From: Puffinus mauretanicus
Taxonomy: Eukaryota > Chordata > Aves > Procellariiformes > Procellariidae
Direction: 5' to 3'
Assembly (NCBI GenBank): GCA_023333565.1
Contig: JAJKFH010002068.1
Span: 248,001-312,000 of the forward strand
Length of the DNA: 64,000 nucleotides
The position numbers were made by a program, and so were the translations under genes. This document shows positions 10,221 to 23,200 of this stretch, in pieces; within the stretch, counting starts at the first letter, position 1; the number at the start of each line of letters is the position of its first letter. The notes under the pieces were generated by a model. That model searched no databases, had not been told where the DNA came from, and saw only the letters and a program-made list of their open reading frames with translations.

Positions 10221-12229
10221 GGGGTCTGATGGAGTAAGTGTAGGCAGGGCAAGTGGCCTATATCCCAGCATGTATTACTATACTGTACTTTGTACTGTGT
10301 GAGTATTTGTAATAAATTGGGCTGTTTCATGCATGACTTACAGCAACATAATCAAAGTGTTGTGACATTCAGCATATGTTGTTATATCTGTAGGTTTTTG
10401 GAACCAAGTCTTACTGTTCTTGGTAAATCAGAGTTAAAATATTTATTTTGTTGTAGAACTAAAGAAGTTTGTCAGACTTTGTTTTGGGATTTGTGACTTT
10501 TTTTTCCCCCTTCTTTGCTGTGTTTTACTCTCATGATCTTCTTAGTAGGAGATGAATTGTTCTGCCTTTATCCCTGTTCTCCCGTATCGATATAAGGAGT
10601 GCTGTCCTGGCAGGTGTTTCCCTAGCGTGCCAGAAGCTGTCCAAAGTCAGACGGTCCTGAGGAACACCCAGCCTGAACAGCGAAGGCTTAGATCTCCCTC
10701 GGCAGGAGTGATTTGCCTGTGGACAGTGTCAGAGAGAAGGAAGCCTCTCTCGCTGGTGTCTGTCTGGGAGCCACGTTGCCTTTCTGCTCCAGCCGGCAGG
10801 GAAAGCTTGTGTGGGGCTTGGCGCTGGGGAAAGGAGCCAGATGAGCAGAGGAGACGGACACCGTGTCTCTGGATTTGTCCTGAGTTCGCTGTCGCCGCTG
10901 GAGAGCTTGTGGGGTTTTGAGCAGCTCTTTTTATCCTCAGGATAGAGGGTTGTCCCTTAAGGAGCTTTCCTATGCATCACCAAGGTCTTTTAGCCAAAAG
11001 ACTGTCTCTAGTTTTTTGCTTTGTTTTGTTTTTAAAAGTCTTTTAGCTCTGAACGCTACCAGGCTGCAGTTCTCTTGTATCCTGGGGCTTCAGCCAGCGA
11101 TCAGTGCGAGCACGAGATTGTCCGTCCAGCAGTAAGATGGGGCAGAATGGGTTGAAACAGCCAAGGAGCGAGCTGCGCCTGGGCCTCCAGCGTTGGGGCG
11201 CGTGTACAAAACTCATGACTAATATGGACACGAGCCTCCTGGCTGGGCTGCGGCCGAGACAAACGCTCTGCAAGGCTTCCGTGCTGTTTGGAGAGTGAGG
11301 AGATTAATGGTGTGCGAAGCAAAGTTTCAATGCTCCTCTGTAGTCGTAAAATTTATAGTCCAAGAAAATTTAAGAACTCGGGAGGACTGAGTTCAGTATG
11401 AAGTTGTTTATAACAAAATAAAAACCCATGTGCTTGAGCCTATGGTTTAATGGCCAAGTGTGTTAATCCCACCCAGTGGCAATGGCAATTTGTGGCATGC
11501 AAGGGGAGAGGTCTAAAAGAGGCACAAATTAAATGGCCGTTTGTTTTTTCTGGGCCCTTCCAGCATGCTCAGTGCACTACCGGTACGAGCTGAGGCGGGG
11601 GGGTACGATGGGGCACCCCACTACTGAGATCCTAGCAGAATAGGAAACACAAACAGTTGCTGCATTTTTTTTCTTTAAAATTTCTAAGTAGTTTAGGGTT
11701 TTAGGGAAACTGGAGGTGAGGAAAAGTATATCTCTTCTTACCGGAACAAGTTTCTTTCTTACCCTCATCTTTGAGTTCTTCACAGAAGCGTTTGCCACAG
11801 AATCACCTTTAAAAAGTTTCAAACATTACTAACTTGTACTTGCAGTCATAACTTTCTCCAGGCACTACATACTAGCTCGGGAACACTTGCAAAAACGTTA
11901 CTGTGACACCCCACGTTGATCAGTTAATATTAAAACTTTGCTGTCCTCACCATGCCCTTGCTCACTCATCTTCCTCCCAGCCCCTTCCTCTGCAAGGGCC
12001 TCACTCCATCTTTGCAACAATCTACATCAAGCTTTTTGCTGCATATACAGTTCAGATTCAGACAAAACTAATGCAAATCAGCATGGTTTTGTTAGGTTTA
12101 ATGCTCTATGCAGATCTCTCTCAAATGAGGGAGATGTGTTCACTATCCAGGGTTTTGAGATCTCTCACATGAATTTTTCCTAACCTGAGAGCTTCTTGCC
12201 TCTAGGATACTGGCTCTGAATTTGATGCT
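10221..12229. other. Intergenic, with CpG-enriched patch
   Basis: No exon recognised. By hand count 11041-11300 has about 15 CpGs in 260 bp at roughly 56% GC, well above the surrounding DNA. Just upstream, GTCTTTTAG occurs at 10985-10993 and 11038-11046, and the first copy forms a 7-bp stem with 10996-11002. Confidence 0.5.
11041..11300. promoter_or_regulatory. Small CpG-enriched segment
   Basis: About 15 CpG in 260 bp, with estimated observed/expected near 0.7. It could be an unmethylated regulatory element or the promoter of an unannotated non-coding transcript. No linked exon is visible. Confidence 0.3.
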
Positions 12230-13640
12230 CCAGTCCCATACGACTCTCTGAGCTCAATATTTTCATTGTTGGGCACTGCATCGCTCTGGTTGCTACGCTT
12301 CCCTCTTACACGGGCTGCGATGTAAACGGGCTGCTTTGCTGTTTAGCTTATATTTCAGGAACAATAAACCAAACCATCCTAGGACGAGCATTGACTGCTA
12401 ATTTCAATGTCTATTAAAGTGATTATCTTCACTCATAATTCCTTATTCTAAACAGAGTCCGGCTGTAAGTTTCCAGCTTCAGGCTACAGTTACTTGCTTA
12501 GCAAGATGGTAAATACCATCGCCTCCTGCTTCTGGAACGCACCTCTGCCCTTGTCTCAAAGGTCTAGGCTGGGTAGTGTCACTAGCAGGTTTTTTAGCTC
12601 CTTCTATGTTGGGTGCCCTCACAAAACGTGCTGATAACTGCGGTTTATGAGCCTGACGGAGAGCCCGCTGAGGCTGGTGGAAAATCTGGCAAAACCGCTA
12701 GCGATTCATCGCAGAGTATAGGCATTTGGTCTAGTTCAGGGCTTAACTCCAGAACTGCCTTTCAGGCGTGTTTCTGCTGGCATGGCCACTATAAATTTTG
12801 TCCTGTAAGCTATATTGACAAAAGATTGCTGGATTGCCCTGATCCTGCTACTTTTCACTGCTCCCGTGTTTACCAGCATGCTAGCTGGCTCAGAAGGGCA
12901 CAGTGCAGTGCTGGATCAGCCCTTCACATGTGGAACCTGCAGTGAATTCTTCCTATTTAATCCACCCAGGGCCTTGAAGCAGCCCTTGGACAGGCTGTGT
13001 GAGAGTTCGGAGCTGAGCAAAGCTACCTCCGTAATGCCAGGGTTGTCCAGTTTGCACCCTTGCTCTCTCTGCTAACTGCTCCAGACAAATAAAAGCAATC
13101 TTCCAGGCACTGAGATTCCAGTTGCAGGCACCCTGTGAATAATTTCCCTGGCTGGGAGCTGACAGGTTATGAGGTTTTAAGTTCTATTCAAATTTCACGT
13201 TTTGTAAATGATTTCGATGCCACGCTCCAGACTGACTCCAGGGGTATTTATGTTGGATTAGCAGCAGATCGCCTGCCTTTCCTCACTCGATAGAAGCGAG
13301 CCCAGCACATGTAAACTCCCCTTGAATGGCGGGCTATTAACCATCAAGCAAAATGATTAGCTTGTCATATAAAACTCTTGTTATAAATAGGCGCAGGTTA
13401 TAAATCAGTCCTGAGGACAATGACGAAATCAAATGGAAAGAGAGACCCTTTCCAAGCCTCTTCTCTGAGAGAAGCCTGCAAAGAGAAGTGAGCAACAGAA
13501 TGTTAATTAAATGCTTAGTCTTTAGGGAAAACTCAAGGGTAATTTGAAAACCATTCTGAATTGGTGACTGTAGTAAAAAAAGCAGAGTAAAATTAGCCCT
13601 ATATAGGCATTAATACTATATGATATTCAGAAATTAATAC
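12230..13640. other. Candidate conserved non-coding block
   Basis: Complex AT-rich DNA with no repeat. It includes GTTATAAAT twice (13380-13388 and 13397-13405, 17 bp apart; MEF2- or CDX-like) and ATGATTAG at 13353-13360. Judged regulatory by appearance only. Conservation cannot be tested here. Confidence 0.3.
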
Positions 13641-15049
13641 CACATACTTCGGCATTGTAACTACTGTGATAGAGAGCGCCTTAACAGCAGACTCCAAAGA
13701 GCTGAATCTGTTAAGGTTCCACCGAAAGTTAGGGAGCTGGTGACCCTGTAGAAGTAGAATTGAGTACCAAGAAGACCTTGAGTCTTTATTGCTTTGTGTC
13801 CTGGCTCATATCTGTGGAGAGAAAGTATCAAACTCCCATTGATTACAGAGCTGATTCTCACTCAGCAACTTTATTTAATGCTCAGGTTTGGCTGGTATCA
13901 AAGACGACTAAAAGGCCATGACATTAGGGATTCAGGTGTACCAAATTTCCTGCAGAATAGCTAATTTCCTGCAGAGCTTCTAGGACTCAGTGTTCCCCTA
14001 ATAAATAACCAGTGAGGACGGGATAGATAGGCATTTATAATAATAGTGTTGATGGGCGAGTATTGGATCCCTGTGGAGAGGAGGAGTTGCATCTGCTGGT
14101 TAGTCACAATTCCACTGTTTGTTTGGGGCGAAGAAAAGTGTTTCTGTGTTACTACTTAGATGACCTTTATCTCCAGGCTTAGGAAGGGTATAATGTTTTT
14201 ATTTCCTCTGTGGCAAGCAGTTCTGATTTAAAATAGCCTCTTGGCTCCCAGGTAGTCCTGAGAACAGACAGGTCAGGCCGTAAGAGCTGGAAATGCCTCC
14301 TTCCTATGGCTCTTTGGAAAGTTTGAAATGTCTAGGAGAGCTGCGAGGCTATGCTTTATGATCTTGCATTCTTAACAGTGGAAATGTTTTAGCTCCCTTT
14401 ATCCTGAAATACAAGATGGGAAAGATGGGCTGCCAGCTAGGGCAACGATCTTACGCGTTTGTTGCTGAGGCCATAATGTTCCAGAATAACTGACCTAGCT
14501 GTTAATGTAGCTCCAGTTCGGGTTGGGGCTGATTTTGTTGCATCTTGCAGGGGCTCGCTCTGCAGGGACCAAACACACGTCCTCTTATTATGTCTTACAT
14601 TGAAATTCCAAATCTGAACCCCAGTGTTGAGGCACCTGAGCTGGGTTTGCCTCCAGCACAGACTCAATTAAGAGGTGTCCACAGACACACGACCCTGGGC
14701 TACGTCCTGGCCCTAATTCTCCCTGGACTCCTCTGCGCCAGGGGCTTGGTGCTAATTGTCTGGGGTCCGGGTGTTCCCATGCGGTGCTTTAAGGCGACTT
14801 ACTTTTCTTTAAAGTGAGATTGCATGTACGGAGACTTGCCTTGCTGTAGGTTGTGTGCAGGCCCGCTCACGGTGTGCTGTGTCAGGATGGGCTTTGAACG
14901 TCTAGATGAGAAGGGGGAAGGTAGCCAGGAGTACGGGGCTGGGGAGGTGGGGTGTGTGCTGGAGGGGAGCTTGGCACCCTGGTTTGAGGAAAGGATTGGA
15001 GTTAAAATGGAGCAGTGAACACAGCTCACTTGGCTGCCCTGCGCCTTCA
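13641..15049. other. Intergenic, no gene seen
   Basis: Contains a 13-bp direct repeat, AATTTCCTGCAGA, at 13944-13956 and 13963-13975. The remainder is unremarkable single-copy-looking sequence. Confidence 0.5.
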
Positions 15050-15690
15050 CGATAAAACACCACAAAGTTACCCCACAGCTCGGCAAGTCCCCTGTTCCGG
15101 CTCCCTGCAGACACTGGCAGGGCCACGTTGTCCGAGGACGCCCCGCCTGCTCCCCCCGGGGCCAAGGGGAGGGTTTACAGAAATCCTCCCGGGGCATTTC
15201 AGACCTGCCGTGTGGTTTTAGGCTCTTAGGACTGGAAAGAGCTATATCCCCGTTCGGCCCCCACCAGGGTGAGGCAGACATGCATCGCGGCAATACCGTA
15301 ACCACGTAATAAACAGCTTTCTCATACATACGCTTAAACTTCCCTGCAGAGATCCATGGTTCTGTAATTGCCTAGACAAATAAATCCACTTGGAGGGGAT
15401 GGGGATGGAAGAAACAGCTGCAAAATGCCTGTTGTGCCTTTTTCTTGGTTGTATGATCGGTGAATCAATTCATACGGAGGCTCCGAATGGAGATAAGGAG
15501 GGAAACATCGGCTCGAAAATCACGCAGCACGGAATGGGAGCGCATAGCTCTGCGCTGGGGGGACAGCTCGGGGAGGACTGACCTGTGCAGATTCGTACAG
15601 GTGCTTTCGTGTGGCTGTCTCTGCAGTGTCCCCCTCCTGCGCCGCGTTTCAAGACAGCTCAGGTGTCCCCACACGCGGTGCTAGCATGTT
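15050..15690. promoter_or_regulatory. CpG-enriched segment
   Basis: Two dense parts: about 13 CpGs in 15100-15330 and about 15 in 15480-15685, both GC-rich. Overlapping short open frames on both strands come from the GC richness and are not recognisable proteins. It could be a promoter or an enhancer of island type. Confidence 0.3.
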
Positions 15691-18600
15691 GGGAAGTGTT
15701 TTCTCTACCCTTAGGACTTTTGGGAAATACTTGACCTACTCTGATGAAAAACAAGAGAGAAACCCGGCATCGCATGGAGAATAGCATGTTGTGTTTCCAT
15801 AAATCTTCCCGCAGGTTTTGTGGATTTTAAAGTTGGGATCTTAAATCTCATTTGAGGCACTTGCTTCTTCGTTAGATCCACTTTGTACTTTGGTTCTTTA
15901 CTGCAGCTTGGTTTTCTGGCAAAGGAAGTGTTGTGTTTGCTGTTTGTTTGGCATAAACAAAGTTTGCATGTTTGTCCTGCCACTGGTTTCAGTGTTTGTT
16001 TCTCTTTCTGCCTGCTGTTTGCTCTCCCTCTAGCTGTGGCTGGCCTGCAGAGCACTGAAAGAGGAGATGCAGTTTTCACAGCTCTCTGGAAAGGAGCCTG
16101 AACCGCGGTGCTTTCCTGGGAAAGTGGCCCTGGCTGATGGGGTGAGGGATGGTGGCATCTGGAGCTCTACCCGGCAGGAGGAAACTGGATAAGAGTTTGT
16201 TGTCTTGCTCTATTTAAGGAATGCTCCTCTTTACCATGTGCTCTTTCAGAGCTTGTTTTCCTGAAGGAGCTGTGAGAAGAGGTGGTAAGGAGAGGCTGAC
16301 GTGGGGAGCGGGATCAGTGCGGGGTCCATGGGGGGCAGGAAAACAAAGTGCTCTGAACTCGGGGTAGAACAGGAGCAAGGCTGCATCCCGGGTGCTCCTG
16401 TTGTCTCCCACTCAGGCCCTCGTGGCTTATTTATAAATGCCTGACAACCTTTCCTAGTCTTGTTCTTTGGGCAAAACACAGGGGATCTCTTAACTGAGAC
16501 ACACGGCTAAGAGCGGGAGCATCCCTCCGTTGGGCTTCACGAACCCGCAGCTCCTGCAGGTGGGCAAAGGCAGCCCGTTCCCTCGAGCTAGGTTTAAAGG
16601 TAGGCACAACCTTCCTGGCAGTGCTAGCTGCAATACTGGTTAGCTGGGATGCTAGCGTGGACAGGAAACCAAGTTTCAGGAGATGGGAGAATACTCTTCA
16701 GTGTAGCTCTAGTTGCTGAGCTAATTTAAAGCTGAAAACTGTCCTTAAAGCCATCTCAGGTGTCTCCTCTGACAGGTACTGAATGTTTGCTCCGTGTGTG
16801 TGTTACACTTGGAATCTAATAAAACTTTACAGGATGATGAAGTTGGGGTTTGTTTGGTTGGTTTTGTTTTGTTTTTGTTTAAAGCAAAGTTCTCAAGGGC
16901 TGTTGTAATTATCAAACCCTCTTTTTCCCAGCAAAGGGTGCTGGGAGTTGCCAGTAATCTATAAAACAGGAATGACAGTCAGTCTGGGGGAAATGATCTC
17001 AAACATATAAATATCTCCAACCAGGTTTTGGTTTTAAAGTTTTATGAAGTGACAGAGATTCTGGGGATGTTTTTACAAGAGGCTGGGCAGCGAGGAACGG
17101 GGCAGCTCACAGGGGTAGCTGTGGTGTTGCCCTTAGGGTTGAAGCCTGGATGCTGTTCGAACTGGTTGAGACCATGGCCGTTGTATCCCGAGGGGACACA
17201 CACTTGCCTGTGGGAGCAAATATGTCTCAGAGCAAGAGAATAGAAAACCTGGCTTCTGTTCCCAGCACTCCCATCGACCTGCTCGTGGACCTTGGGCAAG
17301 TTCCCTCATGCTTTCTGTGTCTTGCCCAGTTCAGCCACTGGCTCTTCGGGAAAGGCTCTTTGGTGGGTTACAGCAGCCTGTTAGGCTCACACAAGGTTAG
17401 TGAGTGCTTGAGTTCTAGAGCTCTCTTAAGTTGACCTTAGGTATCACCTGGTGACCAGTAAGAACATCGTCTTTGTGAAGAGTGCTAGTGCTTGACAGGC
17501 GTGAATAACTCCTGTAACGCTGCCACAAGTCGTGAGAGCATTAATTTCCTCCTACTGCTGAGAAGGACAGGGGTATTAAATGAATTCAGGGCTCCCGCGT
17601 AAGGGTACTACCACTGCAGGATCATATCTTCCACTCAGGGAAAGAGTCATCAGCCTTCCTGAAACCTCCTGATGAAAACGAAATGGAAATTTCCCTGGGA
17701 GTGGGGGGAGCGTCTCCTCTGAAACCTTTCTGGGTACCCCCCCCCTGCTGCTGCCTGTGCATTGCCAGAGGTGCTCTGCAGTCAGAGGTGAGGAAATGCT
17801 GACCTCTGAAGATGATATTTCCAGTTTCAACCACAGGCAGGAGCTACTGGAAATATCATCCCTTTGAAGGTTCCAGTCTTGCTATGCTGTTTTCTGTGGT
17901 TTGGATAAATCCATGCAACTAGACCTTCACCTGGGCTAAACCAGTGAAATGAGGGGCCCATACAGAAGTTCTGGTTCCTGCAGCGGTGGATGCCCAGCTA
18001 GATCAAACCACTTAGCGATCACTTGTTGCTGGTTCCTAACCTTGTCATTACCTTTAACTGCAGGGAATCTGAAACTGGAATTTCAGACTTCTACTCCTTT
18101 GATCTCATTCTCACTCTCTTGTGTTGTCATGATTAATGACAGACTATTTTAAAAATGCTGCGGTGTCTGACTAACGCAAGCTGAGGGGTGTGCAGAGCTC
18201 CTTATTTCCTCCCATTGCAGACCTGCTAAGTGACTGGAGAAGAGTTTATTTTCCACTTCAGTTTGTCAGAGCTTTTGAGTGCCTGGGGCAAGGAGGGGGT
18301 TAATACTCTCTGCTGTGTTAAAAGTAACTTCTTTTTTACCAATTAACTACATAACTTTCTTGGTCAGAAAAAGAAACAAAAGTATGCATGACATCCGAAT
18401 TCTGCACATAAAAATCCCATTTTGTAATAATGAAAGGTATCAGGTTACTTACCTGGAGGCTATTCATCCTGCAGTACCATGGATGTATCAGTTAGCAAGG
18501 GCCTCCACGTCCCTGCACATCTTGTCACCGCAGCGGGGATCTTGTGAGGCTGCACCCGTCACCTGTGATCTAACAGGCTTCTTCACACCACAAGTGAACA

Positions 18601-19099
18601 GGGCCATACAGAGCGCTCAGAAGACATTCATTCGTGTCCCCTTGGATCTCTGCACCAGGACAAATGTCCCCTTTTCAAAAAAAGATCCCTGCCACGAGGC
18701 CACTGGCAGCAGCTGGAGCGTGCTGGGTAGCCAAGAGCAACGGGCGAGGGAGCAAACTACAGTCAGTCTGACTCCTGCAGATCTGGTCTTTTGTGGAATT
18801 GGTCTGCACTTACATATTTACTCTTTCCTTTAAAGAAAAATGCCAGGGAAAGAGGGAGAGAATGTCAGACAGCGGTGCTAGACATCTCAGTGCTGGATCT
18901 CCAGCCGTTGCCCCTTGCCTTGCTAGGGCTCAATGGGTTACATTCTTCTTGCTTTCCCCCCTGTTTTAAACAAACAGGAGCTGGAGCCTTAGGGTATATT
19001 AGAGAGTGATAGGGATCTTCTCCGATAATACCATTCTGGGCTATACCTGAGGAGGCCATTAGCTTAAAACTCACAAGGAACAGGATCTGATAACAGGGG
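15691..19099. other. Intergenic, no gene seen
   Basis: Contains a G/T-rich tract at about 16843-16880. The longest chance frame outside the LTR, 18279-18833 on the + strand, starts at GTG and resembles nothing I know. No interspersed repeat recognised. Confidence 0.5.
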
Positions 19100-20220
19100 A
19101 GGTAGAAGGTGGACCAGGGGGAGAGGAAGACTATTTGCAACCGTGCCACGTAACGCTCCCCTTCACCAGCCAGGGTGACTGTCTGGGGACTGAACGAGAA
19201 GGGAAGGAAACGGAAAGTTTTCCACGGGCTCGGCAGGTGTGTGGGAACCGCCGCCTACGCTGCTGGTGGCGGCAGCCTGCGTGGGGGTCTATGAGAAAAC
19301 CGCAGTCAGGTGTAGGTGCACACACGCGTGCCCACTAGATCCTCTCTTGAAACTACGGCTACCTGTCCAGAGAACCCAGTTCTCCTCCCGTGCTTCCCCA
19401 CACTCCCCTGCCTCATTTTCCAGCCATCGTTAATGATGTTAAAGCTATCTAGATGTCTGTGTTTTAATGTTAGCTTTCATTGCTTGGAGTAAAAGTAGTA
19501 AGAGCCAAGAATTACTGTGTAAGGCCTGAGGAACTCTAGCCATGTGAAAACAAGGTGCCACCCAAAGTCACCCCCCCTCTGCACGCCGCCGACCAGCAGC
19601 ACTTCAACACAGCGCACTGGCTGCGCCGGGACGGGGCTTCTTGTTCACCAGGGATGCCTGTGGATCTGCTGCCTCTCCTGGTCCGGCTCTGCTGCCGTAC
19701 AGTGAGACTCGGCCACCGTGCAGCAGAAGCTGGGCTGAGGCTCGTGTTTCCAGCCCTGAGGGCTTGGAACCACTGTCGTGCTCATCTCCAGAAGGGGCAG
19801 TTCCAAACTAGCTCTGTCTCCACTGGACCACTGAGACCACCTTCTTCCTTCCAGCTGGCCCAGCTAACCTCAAGGATTGCTCTCGCTTCCCCCTCTCCAG
19901 TCATGCCCAGTGGAATCACACAGGCATTTGGGGTCATAAGGAATGTGCTGTTTTGACTCTGAAAACTCAGTGGGAGCTAAAGACACAGTGTAGTTGTATC
20001 GGGACCAAAAAAAAGGAGGTGTGGGGGAATGGAAAAAATTACTGGTTCCAACTGCAGCCAGGTTCCTGCTTCCCGTGTCCTTGTACTGCCAGCAGCCTTG
20101 CCCAGGGACTGCTGCCACAGCTTAATGACCTTAACGAAACGGCAGCGCGTGGCGTGGAGCCTGCGCTGCTCACATTGAGTCTCCCTCGTTTCGTGTCACG
20201 GGCTCTCTGCCGCTGCTGAG
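19100..20220. promoter_or_regulatory. Two CpG-enriched patches
   Basis: About 15 CpGs in 19135-19335 and about 10 in 20120-20220, separated by moderately GC-rich DNA. No exon or TATA-linked start is identified. Recorded as possible regulatory DNA only. Confidence 0.3.
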
Positions 20221-23200
20221 TCACTGCTGCTGCTTTTGCTGAAGTGGCCAAAAGGAGCTGCCGTGTCCTGTCCCTCCTCTTGTGAGCCCCTGCGTGGAAG
20301 TCGCCATGCACTGGCCTTGTTCTTGGCATCTGCTGTTGGTGGCTCATGGAGGCACAGAGGCCTTGCTCTGACCTGGCATAGCTATTTTCATGCTGGGGTT
20401 CTTACTATGGCCTCGGTAGAGCTATGCTAGAATGGCTTTTTTTGGGTATATGGCTTTGTTCCGTGCTGTGTGGGCTCCAGTTTTGACTAGGGGTTTCAGT
20501 AACTGCCTCCCCTGCTTCCCTGCATAAAAACCCAGCCTCATCCCGCCAGTGAGTGTGGGAGGTAGGATGCCTGAGGTCAGCTCCCTTTGTTTGATGACTT
20601 CAGGCAGACCATTTCACTCCTTTCTAGATGGCTGCTTTTTCAGACGATATTCACAGATTGCCTGCTTCTACCTGGATGCTTTTTTTCATGAAATCTGTAG
20701 GAACTTAGATATATCTGAGACCTTCTCATTGCTGCCAGGTTAATGTGTCACACACAGACGTCAGAGGCACGATCTTATTTCACTGAGAAACCAGGAAATC
20801 ACTGCTCAAAGCTGTGAGTGACTGTTGTCTCTTATCACTGTATCCACATACAAACTGTGTGGAAAAGGATAACGTGCTGTCTGACTTCCAGGTAACATTT
20901 TCATCCGAACATGCCTCGCATCTTCTGGGAAGGATTTTTAAAAAAATTTATTTATTTAATCCCAGACAAAACCCTGATCCTCAAAGTGCTGAGTGCTTCC
21001 TTTTGTACGCTTTAGGATCTCGACTGCCTTGGGAACTAAGGCCCTTTGGAGTAAAAAGGAAGGCTGGGACAGAGACTGGATCAGGGTTTGAGCGTATCTG
21101 TGCAAGCTTGGGCCGATTTGCAAATGAGTCAGCCCTTACCTAACATGACAAATCCCATCAGTTTTTCCCAGACTAGATGAGTTGATTAAAAGGACTGGAA
21201 AAGCAAAACAACCCCCCCAAAGTAACTCTCTCAGATTATTCAAAGGTGAAGTGATAATGTGGTAACAGCTAGAAATGATCTTCGTCTCTGCCAATAGTGC
21301 CAGACAGTGCTCTGACCTCTGGAGAGAAATGTTACCAGCATCCCACACTTTTTGGACGCGCTACTTCATCACTGCCAGCTAAAGACCAAGAGTTCCCGTT
21401 CCATTCCTGCAGCACACAGATAGGAGATGGCGATAGGGACAAATATTTGAAAAGGATGAGGCGCTCTAGATATGTGGAAATAAAAATGCAAACCAAATGG
21501 AAAGGGCTTTTCTGAAGCACCTCAAACGCCAAAGGGCCGTGAACTGGTTGCTGGTAAGACCGTACGTGGAAGGCTGCTGCCAGCCCGGCCGGGCGTTGGT
21601 GCAGCTGGTTCTGCACCGCGCATTTCCATGCACTATGTGTTTACTATTAGTGCTGCTCGCTTTACTGTGGGTCAAATCTCCAACTGGGGCAATGCAGATC
21701 AGCTTCTAACCAAGTTTAATGAAGCTATGCAGTTTGCTACAAGGAACAAACCCGGGCCCTTGACTCTAAAGGAGTCAAGTTTTCTGCAAAGGTTCTCACT
21801 TTTATTAGGGAGGTGAGACAAAACAGCATGTAGATGAAATAACTCTGGGTGTAAACGCCAGTGCAAAGGATTTGCCTCTCTGTCTCACCAGACTCCAGAA
21901 CTCCAGTCATGCCGAAGGTTAGCTATAGGGAAGCATATAGACTCACAGCCTGTATGAGCCGGGGGGTTGCTAATGCGTAAGTACAAGAGGTGCTGGTGTG
22001 AACCAGACGTGCGGGATGCCGTGTGCTTCAAATGGCTTGGGCTTATACAGAGACACGTTTTTGTGCGAGTCTAACCGTAGATCAACACCTTCCTTTGACA
22101 AGCTTCCTTTAACATAATTAGATGTTTCTTTTTGATACATGCATTGAGCACTTGAGATTTGTCCTATGGCTGTATTTTTTTCTCCACCAAGGTTATTGCA
22201 ACACATGCAAATCCTTTTTTTTGAATTTGTGAGCACTTATGGGGGCAATCTAAGATGTGCTGGAATTATAGCCCTGAGCTGTAGAGGAAAAAGTCCCACA
22301 ACAACCTATGTAAGAGTATGGAGAAGTCAATCAATGGAAAATGGGTGGAAGAGTCTGAAGAGATTTTTGGCATGCAGGTGAAAGGGAGGACAAGAGGGAG
22401 AAAATAGCATCCAGCTTTCAGTATCTAGAGTGCCTTGTTTAAAACATCCCACCCGTGAAAATCTGAGCAATACCAGCCAGAAAGCACCGGGAATATGCAT
22501 AGGTGTCGCCTGGAAATGCTGCACAGCTGAAGACTCTGCTCTGCATGTACCCCTTGTCTCCTCCTTGTCCCTCTGTGGTCCTTTCTGAGGGACAGCTCTT
22601 GACTGTTACTTGTCTACCCATCCGTATAGGAAGTGAGCAAGAACTTGGGTGAGACAATGCCCCCAGCTAGCAGGACAAACGTGGGGAGGAGCAAGAAGAG
22701 AGCATGGCACAAACTAGGGCCAGGAGTAGGACTGCAGAGCGCTGTGACAGGGACAGGGAAGAACAGGGTCAGGCTGGCTTTGTGGGCCCCTCCAGAATGG
22801 GTTCTTTCCCAGTGGGAATCTGGACAGCGGGTGATGCAATGCACCAGCGATGCTGGCAAAGTGGCAGCCGGGGCCGGGGGGAATCAAGGGAGGAAATGAA
22901 ATGTCATTATTTAACCAGCCCTCAGCCCAAGGGAATTATTGCACCTTCCTTGATCTTTGAACTCGCTAGCATGAATTTTAGTGAAGTTCGTGCAGATTGA
23001 CAGTTCTTCTCCCACATTGATAAAGACAAAAAGGCTTGAAACAAGATATTGTACCTCCCCTGAAAGGTCATGCAATGGACACTGATGTCTGGGGCTGCAA
23101 TAAAGAGTCAGGGAGTTTGAGAACAACTTATTTTACTGGAGCAAGACATGCTCTGGAGGGAATGAAAGGCTATTTGCCTTTTGGCCAAATAGGCAGCCTC

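Noticed and set aside
14799..15329. 176-codon minus-strand frame
   Set aside because: Overlaps a CpG/GC-rich segment where stops are rare; no domain, and open frames also occur on the other strand.
18279..18833. 184-codon + strand frame, second longest in the window
   Set aside because: GTG start, no recognisable family, composition like surrounding DNA; expected by chance in 64 kb.
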